Shown: positions 15,693-24,865 of the stretch, piece by piece
Layout of the letters: each line of letters opens with the position of its first letter
Numbering within the stretch: position 1 is the stretch's first letter
Assembly: GCA_024742305.1 (NCBI GenBank)
Contig: JANSYQ010000002.1
Coordinates: 124,001 to 188,000, forward strand
Length of the DNA stretch: 64,000 bases
DNA from: a bacterium
GTDB lineage: Bacteria > Bacteroidota > Bacteroidia > Flavobacteriales_D > Crocinitomicaceae
Direction of reading: 5' to 3'
Made by a program: the position numbers and the translations under genes
Notes under the pieces: model-generated
Told to the model about the DNA's origin: nothing
The model's database searches: none
Seen by the model: only the letters and a program-made list of their open reading frames with translations

Positions 15693-16976
15693 ATGAAAGT
15701 TTCCTTTTTTTGGTTTCGTCGCGACTTACGTTTACACGATAATACGGGCTTAACGGCTGCATTGCAGGGCAATTCACCGGTAATTCCTTTGTTCATTTTT
15801 GATGATGATATTCTGAAAGAACTCCCCGAAGATGACGCGCGCGTTCAATTCATTCATCAACAGCTAGAGGATATACATGGTGAACTGAAAAAGAAAGGTG
15901 GCAGCATGATGATTCGAAAAGGAGAGCCTTTGGAAATATGGAAGTCGCTACTTGCGGAGTTTGAGGTGGATACAATCTATACGAATGGTGATTATGAACC
16001 TTATGCTTTAGAAAGAGATGGGGCGGTGAAAGAACTTTGTAAGGAGCACGAGATTGGTATGGAGATTTTCAAAGACCAAGTAATTTTTGAAAAGGATGAA
16101 GTAGTCAAAGATGATGGCGACCCTTATACCGTTTACACGCCTTACAAGCGGAAGTGGTTACAGCATTTAGAAGAAGTGGGACTGCCGGAGGTAGAAGCTC
16201 CCAACTTTGATCAGCTCCAACAACAGGAATTCGAGTTCCCAACGCTCTCTGATATTGGATTTAAACCGAACGATATCCAAGTACCAAACTACGATTTGGA
16301 TCGCGTTACAGATTACGAAAATACACGCGACTATCCAGCGCAGGAAGGCACAAGCCATCTAAGTGTACACCTACGATTTGGAACAGTGGGCATACGCGAC
16401 ATGGTTCGAAGAGCACAGAAAATCAATGAGACTTTCCTTAGCGAATTGATATGGCGCGAGTTCTTCATGCAAATCTTATATCACTTCCCAAAAGTTGTAA
16501 ACAACAATTTTAGATCGAAGTACGATGGAATTGAATGGCGCAATGACAAGGACGATTTTCAGCGATGGTGCGAAGGGAATACTGGCTACCCGTTGGTGGA
16601 TGCAGGAATGCGCGAGCTGAACGAAACTGGCTTCATGCATAATCGGGTGCGTATGGTAACAGCAAGTTTTCTTTGTAAACATTTATTGATTGATTGGCGC
16701 TGGGGAGAAGCCTATTTTGCAGAGAAATTACTGGATTATGATTTATCTGCTAATAATGGTAATTGGCAATGGGCAGCCGGAACCGGATGTGATGCAGCGC
16801 CCTACTTCCGTATTTTCAATCCTTCCTCACAGTTGAAAAAATTTGATTCCGATCTCAAGTACACGTTGAAATGGGTGCCAGAATATGAGGGGTTTGGTTA
16901 TCCTGAGCCCATGGTAGATCACAAAATGGCCCGCGAACGCGCATTGACCGCTTACAAAGCCGGTATTGAGGATTAA
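15693..16976 (+). CDS. phr: Deoxyribodipyrimidine photolyase / cryptochrome family
   Basis: A 427-residue flavoprotein that should repair UV pyrimidine dimers using blue light. It opens with the photolyase antenna domain (MKVSFFWFRRDLRLHDN), and the FAD-binding half contains GTSHLSVHLRFGTVGIRD, LIWREFFMQIL, GYPLVDAGMRELN and the signature NGNWQWAAGTGCDAAPYFRIFNP. The start is ATG 15693 right after tspO, not the longer upstream frame that runs through tspO. It is the last gene of the SRPBCC-tspO-phr operon. Class I CPD photolyase fits best; a cryptochrome-like variant is possible. Confidence 0.9.
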   Translation: MKVSFFWFRRDLRLHDNTGLTAALQGNSPVIPLFIFDDDILKELPEDDARVQFIHQQLEDIHGELKKKGGSMMIRKGEPLEIWKSLLAEFEVDTIYTNGDYEPYALERDGAVKELCKEHEIGMEIFKDQVIFEKDEVVKDDGDPYTVYTPYKRKWLQHLEEVGLPEVEAPNFDQLQQQEFEFPTLSDIGFKPNDIQVPNYDLDRVTDYENTRDYPAQEGTSHLSVHLRFGTVGIRDMVRRAQKINETFLSELIWREFFMQILYHFPKVVNNNFRSKYDGIEWRNDKDDFQRWCEGNTGYPLVDAGMRELNETGFMHNRVRMVTASFLCKHLLIDWRWGEAYFAEKLLDYDLSANNGNWQWAAGTGCDAAPYFRIFNPSSQLKKFDSDLKYTLKWVPEYEGFGYPEPMVDHKMARERALTAYKAGIED

Positions 16977-17120
16977 GTTACCGTTGAACTCGCTTAATTG
17001 CCCCCTCCAGAGGTAATTGCCTCGATAACGGCAAGAACTCAACAGGCGAATCCATGACGGCAATTCATCATCCGTAATTCCACATTCATAATTTTTTCCG
17101 CTACCTTTAGGTAACCAAAT

Positions 17121-19394
17121 TTGAAGGTTTTGGCAGATACACCCAAAGAAAAATTACGGATAGAGAAACAGTACGAGCACGCAGCAGGAATGAACGCTGT
17201 CATCATCTCCATGAAAAACATTTTCAAGCGCATGCCGGTTGGAAAAAGTTTTAAGGTTCTCAACAGGTTGAATCAAAAAGATGGCGTAGATTGTCCAGGG
17301 TGTGCTTGGCCCGACCCCGAAAAGCGTTCAAAACTAGGTGAATACTGTGAAAACGGCGTAAAAGCTATTGCAGAAGAAGCGATGACGGCACGCGCCAATC
17401 CCGAATTTTTCTCTCGATATTCTGTAGCCGAACTGTTGGAAAAAAGCGATTACTGGCTGGGGCAGCAAGGTCGATTGACACACCCCATGGTAATTCGCCC
17501 AGGTGCAACGCACTATGAAACTATTTCGTGGGAGGAAGCCAATCAGCTCATAGGAAGTCATTTAAAAGCTCTGGACGACCCCAACAAAGCAGCGTTTTAT
17601 ACCTCAGGAAGAACGAGCAACGAAGCGGCATTTTTATACCAATTGTTCGTTCGCATGTACGGCACCAACAACCTCCCAGACTGTTCAAACATGTGTCATG
17701 AATCGAGTGGTGTGGCACTTTCTAGCACCGTTGGAATTGGGAAAGGATCTACGACTTTGGATGATTTGTACAAAGCAGAAGTCATCATGATTTTTGGTCA
17801 AAACCCAGCAACGAACCATCCAAGAATGCTCTCGGCACTGGAAAAAGCCAAAGCAAACGGTGCAAAAATAATATCGGTTAACCCACTGAAAGAATCGGGC
17901 TTGGTTCGCTTCAAAAACCCTCAAACCGTAAAAGGTGTTTTGGGTGGTGGAACCATTATTTCCGATCATTTTTTGCAAGTACGCATCAATGAAGATGTTG
18001 CACTGTTAAAAGCGATCATGATCAAGTTGTTCCAAATCGCCGAGTCGCGTCCTGAAATTTTGGACAACGAATTTATTGCCGATAAAACTGCAGGATTTGA
18101 GGACTTCAAAGAAAATCTTCTACAAAACGATCTTGCTGAATTGGTACGTCGTACTGGAATCGACGAAAGTGAAATTGATGCCGTAGTAAATCTACTCGCG
18201 GAAAAATCAAAAATAATCACTTGCTGGGGAATGGGATTGACCCAACACGTTAATGGCGTTGATAACATTCGTGAGGTGGTGAACTTACTTTTGATGAAAG
18301 GAAGCATTGGAAAACCCGGTGCAGGAACGTGTCCGGTTCGTGGACACAGCAATGTTCAGGGCGATAGAACTGTTGGAATTGCGGAGCGTCCGCCCAAAGC
18401 ACTTTTGGATAAAATCAGTGAGAACTTTGGGTTCAAACCGCCTACAGAGCCCGGACTTGATGTTGTTGCCACCATTCGCGCAATGCATGAAGAAAAAGTA
18501 AAGGTGTTTATTGGCATGGGAGGAAACTTTCTGTCAGCCGCACCCGATACCAATTTCACATCCGAAGCCTTTCACAAATGCGACCTCACGGTTCATATCT
18601 CTACCAAGTTGAATCGCTCTCATTTGACCCACGGAAAAACAGCACTTATTCTTCCTTCGATGGGTCGTACGGATAAGTACATGAAAAATGGAAAATCCCA
18701 ATTCGTTACGGTAGAAAACTCCATGGGCGTGATTCATACCTCGCAGGGCGTTTTGCAGCCTCCTTCAGAATTTGTTGAAAGTGAACCAGTAATTGTAGCA
18801 AACATTGCCAAAGCAACACTGGATCAAGACAAGGTCGATTGGGATTTCTTGGTGGACGATTATGCCAACATTCGAGATTTGATAGAGAAAACGATCGCCG
18901 GTTTTGAAAACTATAATGAGCGCGTAGCCAAACCTACCGGCTTCGAACTACCAAATGGCGCTCGCGTAGGAGTCTTCAACACACCGAATAAAAAAGCAAA
19001 TTTCACCGTCAATCAACTGTCCGAGAATGAAGTTGGAGAAGGTGAGTTCCTAATGATGACTACACGCAGCCACGATCAGTTTAACACCACCATCTATGGG
19101 TTGGATGACAGATATCGCGGCGTTTATAACGGCAGAATGGTCGTTTTTATGAACCCGTCCGACATGGAACAACTAGGAATTAAGCAAGGAAATCTACTTA
19201 CTTTGCACAACAATTACGATGATGTAGAGCGCAGTGTTGCTAACTTTGCCGCAGTTCCGTACAATATACCGAAAGGATGTTTGGGAACTTATTTCCCAGA
19301 GGCGAATCCATTGGTGCCAAACACACTTCAGGCAAGGTCCAGTCACACACCAGCATCGAAATCGGTGAAAGTAAATATTAAAAAGCAAGCGTAA
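17121..19394 (+). CDS. FdhF/YdeP-family molybdopterin oxidoreductase
   Basis: The 757-residue protein belongs to the bis-MGD oxidoreductase family near YdeP and formate dehydrogenase: LNQKDGVDCPGCAWPDP (50-66), SGRTSNEAAFLYQLFVRMYGTNN, a CHESSG segment in the catalytic loop, PGAGTCPVRGHSNVQG, and a C-terminal Moco-binding domain (MMTTRSHDQFNTTIYG). No Fe-S ferredoxin domain and no Tat signal are present, so it is cytoplasmic. The frame opens at TTG 17121 (ATG 17190 would remove part of the conserved N-terminus). A small membrane protein gene starts immediately after its stop. Confidence 0.85.
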   Translation: MKVLADTPKEKLRIEKQYEHAAGMNAVIISMKNIFKRMPVGKSFKVLNRLNQKDGVDCPGCAWPDPEKRSKLGEYCENGVKAIAEEAMTARANPEFFSRYSVAELLEKSDYWLGQQGRLTHPMVIRPGATHYETISWEEANQLIGSHLKALDDPNKAAFYTSGRTSNEAAFLYQLFVRMYGTNNLPDCSNMCHESSGVALSSTVGIGKGSTTLDDLYKAEVIMIFGQNPATNHPRMLSALEKAKANGAKIISVNPLKESGLVRFKNPQTVKGVLGGGTIISDHFLQVRINEDVALLKAIMIKLFQIAESRPEILDNEFIADKTAGFEDFKENLLQNDLAELVRRTGIDESEIDAVVNLLAEKSKIITCWGMGLTQHVNGVDNIREVVNLLLMKGSIGKPGAGTCPVRGHSNVQGDRTVGIAERPPKALLDKISENFGFKPPTEPGLDVVATIRAMHEEKVKVFIGMGGNFLSAAPDTNFTSEAFHKCDLTVHISTKLNRSHLTHGKTALILPSMGRTDKYMKNGKSQFVTVENSMGVIHTSQGVLQPPSEFVESEPVIVANIAKATLDQDKVDWDFLVDDYANIRDLIEKTIAGFENYNERVAKPTGFELPNGARVGVFNTPNKKANFTVNQLSENEVGEGEFLMMTTRSHDQFNTTIYGLDDRYRGVYNGRMVVFMNPSDMEQLGIKQGNLLTLHNNYDDVERSVANFAAVPYNIPKGCLGTYFPEANPLVPNTLQARSSHTPASKSVKVNIKKQA

Positions 19395-19802
19395 ATGAAA
19401 GGTAGATCTATTGCGGCAGTAATCGGAGGTATTGTTGCCGGAGTCTTTATCATGTATTTGTTCAACTTGGTTGTTGACAAAGTATACCCGCCAGATTGGG
19501 ATGCCATACGAGCATTGAAGGGTGACCCAAAAAAAATTGCTGATTATTTACGCGACATGCCTGCCGGATTCCACTTAATGGGGATTCTTGGTGGACTTCT
19601 TCGCTTGATTGTAGGCATGTTCACCGGATCATTCATCGACAAAGAAAACTTGATGACACCTATTGTCATTGCCGCATTCTTTTTACTGTTAGCAGTATTG
19701 GACTCGTTCGTATTGCCACATCCAGGCTGGTATGCATTGACGTATCTACCGTTAATGATTTTGACCTCGATAGGGTATGTTTGGATGAAAAGAAAGGGAT
19801 AA
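19395..19802 (+). CDS. Small integral membrane protein
   Basis: A 135-residue protein with an N-terminal helix (IAAVIGGIVAGVFIMYLFNLVV), a loop with DWDAIRALKGDPKKIADYL, and three further hydrophobic segments. ATG follows the oxidoreductase stop codon with no gap, so it is co-transcribed and could anchor or support that enzyme. No family recognised. Confidence 0.7.
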   Translation: MKGRSIAAVIGGIVAGVFIMYLFNLVVDKVYPPDWDAIRALKGDPKKIADYLRDMPAGFHLMGILGGLLRLIVGMFTGSFIDKENLMTPIVIAAFFLLLAVLDSFVLPHPGWYALTYLPLMILTSIGYVWMKRKG

Positions 19803-19878
19803 TCGTTCTTCCAATATGACATCTTCTCAGTGCAGTGTCATTACGCCCATTCTATGAAACATGCAAAACCGAAATTCG

Positions 19879-19886
19879 TATATTTG
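19879..19886 (+). promoter_or_regulatory. -7 box TATATTTG for the toxin-antitoxin pair
   Basis: An exact TAnnTTTG box, 16 nt before ATG 19903. No convincing -33 element was seen. Confidence 0.5.
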
Positions 19887-19902
19887 AGTTAGGTTGGAAG
19901 TT

Positions 19903-20208
19903 ATGATGAACCTCATTGAACATAATAAACAGGAATTGCAGCAGCTTTGCGAAAAGTACGATATCAAGACGATGTATGTATTTGGCTCTGCTGCAACCGG
20001 CAATTTCAATGAGTCAAGCGATATCGATATTCTGATTTCTTTCAAAGAAATTCCTTTCGAAAAATATACAGACAATTACTTTGAATTGCACGAAGCCTTG
20101 GAAAAGCTATTTAGTCGTAAGGTAGATTTGCTTACGGAAAGGTCGCTCACCAATCCTTACTTTATTAAGAGCATCGAAGCATCCAAACAACTTTTGTATG
20201 CAGCATAG
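19903..20208 (+). CDS. mntA: MntA-type minimal nucleotidyltransferase (antitoxin)
   Basis: A 101-residue minimal nucleotidyltransferase with the exact GS-x10-D-x-D signature (GSAATGNFNESSDID) and a third acidic strand (KVDLLTE). In type VII toxin-antitoxin systems MntA AMPylates a tyrosine of HepT and neutralises it. The gene overlaps the downstream HepT gene by 11 nt. ATG 19903 is preferred to the upstream in-frame TTG. All catalytic residues seem intact, so the antitoxin should be active. Confidence 0.85.
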   Translation: MMNLIEHNKQELQQLCEKYDIKTMYVFGSAATGNFNESSDIDILISFKEIPFEKYTDNYFELHEALEKLFSRKVDLLTERSLTNPYFIKSIEASKQLLYAA

Positions 20209-20548
20209 TATTGAAATGTACCTGTTGGATATTTCGAACTCCATTGAATCTATCAACGAATACCTTGGCGTTGAAAAAAAATTCGAGAACTACGAGTCTA
20301 ATAAGTTACTTCGTAGAGCTGTTGAACGAGAATTAGAAATAATTGGTGAAGCCGTAAATAGGATTTTAAAAGTTGATCCTAACATCAATATTTCGAATGC
20401 TAGAAGAATTGTTAATCTAAGAAACTGGGTTATTCATTCCTACGATAATGTAGATAACATAATTATTTGGGGAATAATCAACAAGGACCTGCCTTTGCTC
20501 AAAAAGCAAATTTCAGATTTATTAGATAGTAGAAACTCGTCTGATTAA
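20198..20548 (+). CDS. hepT: HepT-family HEPN RNase toxin
   Basis: A 116-residue HEPN protein with the active-site motif R-x4-H-x-Y (RNWVIHSY) in the last third, preceded by the conserved ERELEIIGEAVNRI helix. HepT toxins cleave RNA and are held inactive by AMPylation of the motif Tyr by MntA. It starts within the end of the antitoxin gene, as in other mntA-hepT operons. The pair sits between housekeeping genes, consistent with an acquired module. Confidence 0.85.
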   Translation: MQHSIEMYLLDISNSIESINEYLGVEKKFENYESNKLLRRAVERELEIIGEAVNRILKVDPNINISNARRIVNLRNWVIHSYDNVDNIIIWGIINKDLPLLKKQISDLLDSRNSSD

Positions 20549-20611
20549 ATAGCAAACTTCTCGTTACATAGCGATATCATTCGTCTAACGCCCTACTTCA
20601 CAGAGAAACCG

Positions 20612-20619
20612 TAATTTTG
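20612..20619 (+). promoter_or_regulatory. -7 box TAATTTTG upstream of ribE
   Basis: An exact TAnnTTTG box ending 4 nt before the ATG of ribE at 20624. It implies a very short or absent leader. Confidence 0.55.
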
Positions 20620-20623
20620 TAAC

Positions 20624-21208
20624 ATGTTTACAGGAATTGTAGAAGGTCTTGGCGTTGTTAAAGCCATTGAAAAAGAAGGGGAAAATGTACACTTTACCCT
20701 CACTTGTGATTTCACCCGTGAGTTGAAAATCGACCAAAGCCTTGCGCATAATGGTTGTTGTTTGACTGTTGTGAAAACCGAAGGTGATGAGTACGTGGTT
20801 ACTGCTATTCATGAAACTATGACCAAAACCAACCTCGGGAATTGGAGCGTGGGTACCAAGGTGAACTTGGAACGTTGCATGCAAATGAATGGTCGTTTGG
20901 ATGGACACATCGTGCAGGGACATGTGGATACAACGGCAGAATGCATTGCGATTGAAGATCAAGATGGAAGCTGGAAATTTACCTTTCGATATAACTCGCC
21001 TGACGTTACCGTGGAAAAAGGTTCTGTAACAGTGAATGGAACCAGTCTTACGGTTGTCGATTCAAAGGACCAAGAATTCTCTGTTTGCATTATTCCGTAT
21101 ACCTTCGAATACACCAACTTTCATCAGCTTAAAGTGGGCGATGCCGTAAACTTGGAATTCGATATAATTGGTAAGTACGTCGCCAAGTTGTTTCGAAAAG
21201 ACAGCTGA
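20624..21208 (+). CDS. ribE: Riboflavin synthase, alpha chain
   Basis: The 194-residue enzyme dismutates two 6,7-dimethyl-8-ribityllumazine molecules to riboflavin. It has the diagnostic N-terminus MFTGIVEGLG and two tandem lumazine-binding repeats. The first has NGCCLTVV, and the second starts near GRLDGHIVQGHVDTTAE and has NGTSLTVVDS. Length matches the family. It appears monocistronic with its own promoter; no FMN riboswitch-sized leader exists upstream. Confidence 0.95.
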   Translation: MFTGIVEGLGVVKAIEKEGENVHFTLTCDFTRELKIDQSLAHNGCCLTVVKTEGDEYVVTAIHETMTKTNLGNWSVGTKVNLERCMQMNGRLDGHIVQGHVDTTAECIAIEDQDGSWKFTFRYNSPDVTVEKGSVTVNGTSLTVVDSKDQEFSVCIIPYTFEYTNFHQLKVGDAVNLEFDIIGKYVAKLFRKDS

Positions 21209-21257
21209 GCACTCTGCTTTTTCTCCTTATCTTTAACGCATCCGAAGCCCTGCGTCT

Positions 21258-22250
21258 ATGAATGCGAAACGAGTTGATTTGCTGAATATTGGATTGATCA
21301 TTCTCTCCGCTATTCTCGCTTTTCAGTTTCCCTTAGAGTTGTTTCTTGTCGCTTTCATCTTCATAGGTCCGCTCCACTATTTCACCGAAATCAATTGGTT
21401 GGATAAAAAGAACTATTTCGTGAACGGTCCGAAACGATTGTGGCTCTGGTTGGGATTGGGTACATCTGTGCTCGTTATGGTTCCGAAGTTCTATTTTTTC
21501 CTGACCACGACGAATAGCGGTGCATTTTACAACGGCATGATCACCTTCGACGGATGGACCAACGCCTTTTACTTTCTAAGTTTGATTGCTGCAGCCGGAT
21601 TTGTTTTGATTAAGAAGCCAAAATATTGGGTAGCGCTTTTGATTCCAGCTCTTGCCATTGCACTTTTGCTGAACGGTGACTATACCTACAAAAGCATGAT
21701 TGGACTGTTTTTGCCCACCATTATCCATGTGTATGTTTTCACGCTTATCTTCATGGCGTATGGAGCCAAAAAATCCAAAAGTACACCGGGTTTTATTGCA
21801 GTGGGAGTTGCCATTTTCATCCCATTGATTATCGCAGGAATAGATATTCCGGGAAATGCCTTTCAATTCAGCCCGTCTTTATTACAGACCTACGAGGAAA
21901 CCGGCTTGCACCTGCTCCCTGTCAGAACAGCTGAGTTTTTTGGTTGGAGCAATACGCCCGTATTTAATGTGAATGGTAGTTTGGAGCTAAAGCTCATGAC
22001 CTTTATCTCGTTTATCTATCTGTACCATTATTTGAATTGGTTCTCGAAAACCTCCTTAATTCAATGGCACAAATCTCTAACCTGGCAGAGAAGTCTCCTC
22101 ATCGCGGCTACATGGATCGTTTTGCTCACAACGCTTTACTTCCACTTCAAACTAGGATTGATTATCGCTATTTTCTTCAGCACTGTGCATGTGATCTTGG
22201 AGTTTCCTTTGAATTTGATCAGCATAAAAGGACTTTTTACCAAAGAATAG
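21258..22250 (+). CDS. Polytopic membrane protein with intramembrane histidines
   Basis: A 330-residue protein with about nine hydrophobic segments. Several membrane helices carry histidine or acidic residues: FIGPLHYFTEI, PTIIHVYVFTLIFM, FIYLYHYLNWFS and FFSTVHVILEFPL. This layout is reminiscent of membrane di-iron or carotenoid-cleaving enzymes, but no known family motif is matched. It lies downstream of ribE with a -7-like TATCTTTA in the gap and ends at a hairpin terminator. Function unknown. Confidence 0.65.
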   Translation: MNAKRVDLLNIGLIILSAILAFQFPLELFLVAFIFIGPLHYFTEINWLDKKNYFVNGPKRLWLWLGLGTSVLVMVPKFYFFLTTTNSGAFYNGMITFDGWTNAFYFLSLIAAAGFVLIKKPKYWVALLIPALAIALLLNGDYTYKSMIGLFLPTIIHVYVFTLIFMAYGAKKSKSTPGFIAVGVAIFIPLIIAGIDIPGNAFQFSPSLLQTYEETGLHLLPVRTAEFFGWSNTPVFNVNGSLELKLMTFISFIYLYHYLNWFSKTSLIQWHKSLTWQRSLLIAATWIVLLTTLYFHFKLGLIIAIFFSTVHVILEFPLNLISIKGLFTKE

Positions 22251-22252
22251 AA

Positions 22253-22280
22253 AATTCCGGCTCCAAGAGAAACCGGAATT
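22253..22280 (+). terminator. Hairpin terminator
   Basis: AATTCCGG and CCGGAATT pair perfectly around a 12-nt loop 2 nt after the stop codon of the membrane protein. There is no strong T-run after it; it lies between convergent genes and may act in both directions. Confidence 0.5.
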
Positions 22281-22325
22281 CTAGTAGTTGCGTCATGCAG
22301 ACTACATCCACAATTTAGCATTGTA

Positions 22326-24182
22326 CTATTGTTTTACGAAAGGATAGACCGCTCCATTCACTCGAAAAAGATAAGATCCGGGCTCTAGTGATGAAACATT
22401 CATGCTTTCTGAAATATTGGCAGTTCCCTCAAGAAAAACTCTTCCTGAAAAGTCTGTAATGGCCCAATAACCTGAACCAACATCACTCAGTGAAATATGG
22501 TCTTTAGCAGGATTTGGGTACAGTCTGACTTCGTTTAATGCCTCTACCTCCACGCGAACAATATCAAAAGTTTCGGAAGCTCCATTAAAGTCAATTTGCT
22601 TCAGTTGGTAGTAATTAACTCCCTTGTACGGATTTCGATCTTCAGCCGTATAAAATTGTGCATTGCTCGTGGTTCCTGTTCCTTTTTCCGTATGAATTAG
22701 TGACCATTCTACTCCATCGATAGAGCGGTAAATCTCAAATCTGTCGTTATCTTTTTCGGAAGCAGTCTGCCAATTCAAATCCACGGTATTTTCCGTTGTT
22801 AGAGCTGCACCAAAAGACACCAGCTCAACAGGCAATCCGGATCCGTTGAACTCATAAGCACCGATATCCAACGTACTTGACCGAACAAAGTTTCGCTGAT
22901 CATAGGTAGGAACTGTGACCGTTCCATTGGTTCCGTCTGATCCTGCGTCAATCGCTACACTTCCCGTAGAAAGTGCTAAGGTCATTACACCATTCGTGGC
23001 ACTGTTCGTTGCAAGAGTACTCGATAAATGCAAATTTGCTTGAATTCCCGTGATAGTTCCGGTTCCTGAAGGCGTGATAGACGACCCATCGAACGTTTCA
23101 ATAATATTCGTACCGTTGTCATGAATGTTCGATGCCCAAGAATCTGTGTTGAAGTTGAGATCCTCTGCGGCACCATTCACCGTATTTTGAGCAATAATAT
23201 TGTTTCTCAAGTACAAGTTTCCAGGACTTTGCTGCATGAATACGACATAAACGCCTCCGCCTTTTCCAGATGCAGATGTCACAGAGTTGTATGCAATGGT
23301 GTTGTTTGTCAAATACGTACGATTGTACCAAGAAAGAATGGCTCCACCTGATGATTCAGCCGAATTTGCGGTAAAGGTTGAGTTGGTCACTTCCACCGTA
23401 TTGAAACGGAAAAAGCCAATGGCTCCAGCCACATTGTGATAACCAATCCCGAAACTGCTTCCATCTGTTCCCGAGTTTCCGTTAAATGTACATCGGTTAA
23501 TTGTTACCGTATTCGACTGCATGGAATACAGCGCTCCAGCTCCATACGCCTGTCCATTAGCTGTATTATTTCGAAACGTACAATCGTTTAGTCGCAAATC
23601 TGGGTGAAAAGACGTATTTCCACGCAAGTAAATGCCGCCCGCGAAGTAGTAGTATCCACCTGAAGATCCATTGTCTATTCCATTGTCCTCGATGATACAA
23701 CTATTGAGCGTCACAATATTATCTCGGATGTCATCCATGACCGTAATTGCTCCGGCATTATGACCTTGATTGGTGTTGTACCCATTTCGAATCGTTAGGT
23801 TCTCGAAGGTGATGTCGTCGTTGATGGTAAAAACACATCTATCGGCTGTGCCCGACGTAGCTGCAGATTGAATGAACGTAAGTCCTGCGCCTTCACCAAT
23901 AATAGTTAGACTTTTCAATAAAGAATAGCCCGTGGCTGCAGCATCGCCAGTTTCATCAGTGTTTGTCCAATCGAAGGTACCGTAAAGTAAAATCGTATCT
24001 CCTTCCGAAGCGTTTGTATAAGCAGTGTGAAATGTTTGGTAAGGATTTCCACTTGTTCCGTCTCCCGAAATATCAGAGCCAGTAGATGCGTTTGCTGAAA
24101 CAGTTGCAGAATACGCTACGTTCATTGGCAGTACCAGTAAAAGCGCCGCCTTTAAAGTCGAAGTGATAAAAGTTGTTTTCAT
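22326..24182 (-). CDS. T9SS-secreted parallel beta-helix protein
   Basis: From ATG 24182 the protein has 618 residues with a signal peptide (MKTTFITSTLKAALLLVLPMNVAYSA). A right-handed beta-helix follows (repeated NNTI/NCTF-type turns: LTNNTIAYNS, VEVTNSTFTANSA, INRCTFNGNSG). A linker domain (LPVELVSFGAAL...NDRFEIYRSIDG) leads to a type A sorting domain (RLYPNPAKDHISLSD...PGSYLFRVNG). It should be exported by the type IX system and attached to the surface or released. Beta-helix proteins of this type often bind or cleave polysaccharides, but no catalytic residues are recognised. Confidence 0.85.
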   Translation of the reverse strand: MKTTFITSTLKAALLLVLPMNVAYSATVSANASTGSDISGDGTSGNPYQTFHTAYTNASEGDTILLYGTFDWTNTDETGDAAATGYSLLKSLTIIGEGAGLTFIQSAATSGTADRCVFTINDDITFENLTIRNGYNTNQGHNAGAITVMDDIRDNIVTLNSCIIEDNGIDNGSSGGYYYFAGGIYLRGNTSFHPDLRLNDCTFRNNTANGQAYGAGALYSMQSNTVTINRCTFNGNSGTDGSSFGIGYHNVAGAIGFFRFNTVEVTNSTFTANSAESSGGAILSWYNRTYLTNNTIAYNSVTSASGKGGGVYVVFMQQSPGNLYLRNNIIAQNTVNGAAEDLNFNTDSWASNIHDNGTNIIETFDGSSITPSGTGTITGIQANLHLSSTLATNSATNGVMTLALSTGSVAIDAGSDGTNGTVTVPTYDQRNFVRSSTLDIGAYEFNGSGLPVELVSFGAALTTENTVDLNWQTASEKDNDRFEIYRSIDGVEWSLIHTEKGTGTTSNAQFYTAEDRNPYKGVNYYQLKQIDFNGASETFDIVRVEVEALNEVRLYPNPAKDHISLSDVGSGYWAITDFSGRVFLEGTANISESMNVSSLEPGSYLFRVNGAVYPFVKQ

Positions 24183-24313
24183 TGTGCTAAATTGAAGTGT
24201 GAACTCCAAAGTAGCCGATTACGTTTGTTGAAAAACTTTAGGCTTTCCGAACGCATTAATTTTCCTTCCCTTCGAAAAATGGGGCAGGGTAAATCTTGAT
24301 TTTCAACTGCTTA

Positions 24314-24862
24314 CTACCAGTCTTTCTCGATGCGCTTGGTGACTTTTTTTCTGAGTTTGCGCATCACTTTTTGACGACTGCTGGCATTTCCGCACTTAAT
24401 GATTTCGCTTCGAACCAACTTTCCATTTCGGAAGAATTTGTATTCAAATGAAACGGACACCACTCCTTCTTGGTAAATAGAAAAAAGGTTTCCACGCGAT
24501 AAGGCATCAGAAAAAGACTCCTCTGTATTGGAAGTTTTGAATCGTTTGTCGTAACCACGAACAGAAATAATCATGTAGGTATCAAATCCTTCGCTCTTCA
24601 AAGTCGTTCCAACAGAGTCGGATGCCAACGCCTGAGAGTCTCCTCCTTGCTTGATAATGTTCAAGGATGCCTTCGACTTGATACCGGCATTTGCAAAAAG
24701 CTCCGTCATGGAAATTTCTACGGAATAACGATCTGCTGGATCATCCATTTGACCGATTATCACCACATTATTGAGATTCAGTGGTTCTTGATCTTTCTTT
24801 TTCTTTTGTGCTTGCGCTCCAAAAACGAGTAGTACGGCACTTAGTGCGATAATGATCTTCAT
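24314..24862 (-). CDS. Exported protein of unknown function
   Basis: A 182-residue protein with signal peptide MKIIIALSAVLLVFGAQAQ and a Lys-rich mature start (KKKKDQ). The body is mixed alpha/beta and ends with a strongly basic helix (RQKVMRKLRKKVTKRIEKDW). No family recognised. It begins 3 nt after the metF stop, so it is co-transcribed with metF, though no functional link is apparent. Confidence 0.65.
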   Translation of the reverse strand: MKIIIALSAVLLVFGAQAQKKKKDQEPLNLNNVVIIGQMDDPADRYSVEISMTELFANAGIKSKASLNIIKQGGDSQALASDSVGTTLKSEGFDTYMIISVRGYDKRFKTSNTEESFSDALSRGNLFSIYQEGVVSVSFEYKFFRNGKLVRSEIIKCGNASSRQKVMRKLRKKVTKRIEKDW

Positions 24863-24865
24863 AGC

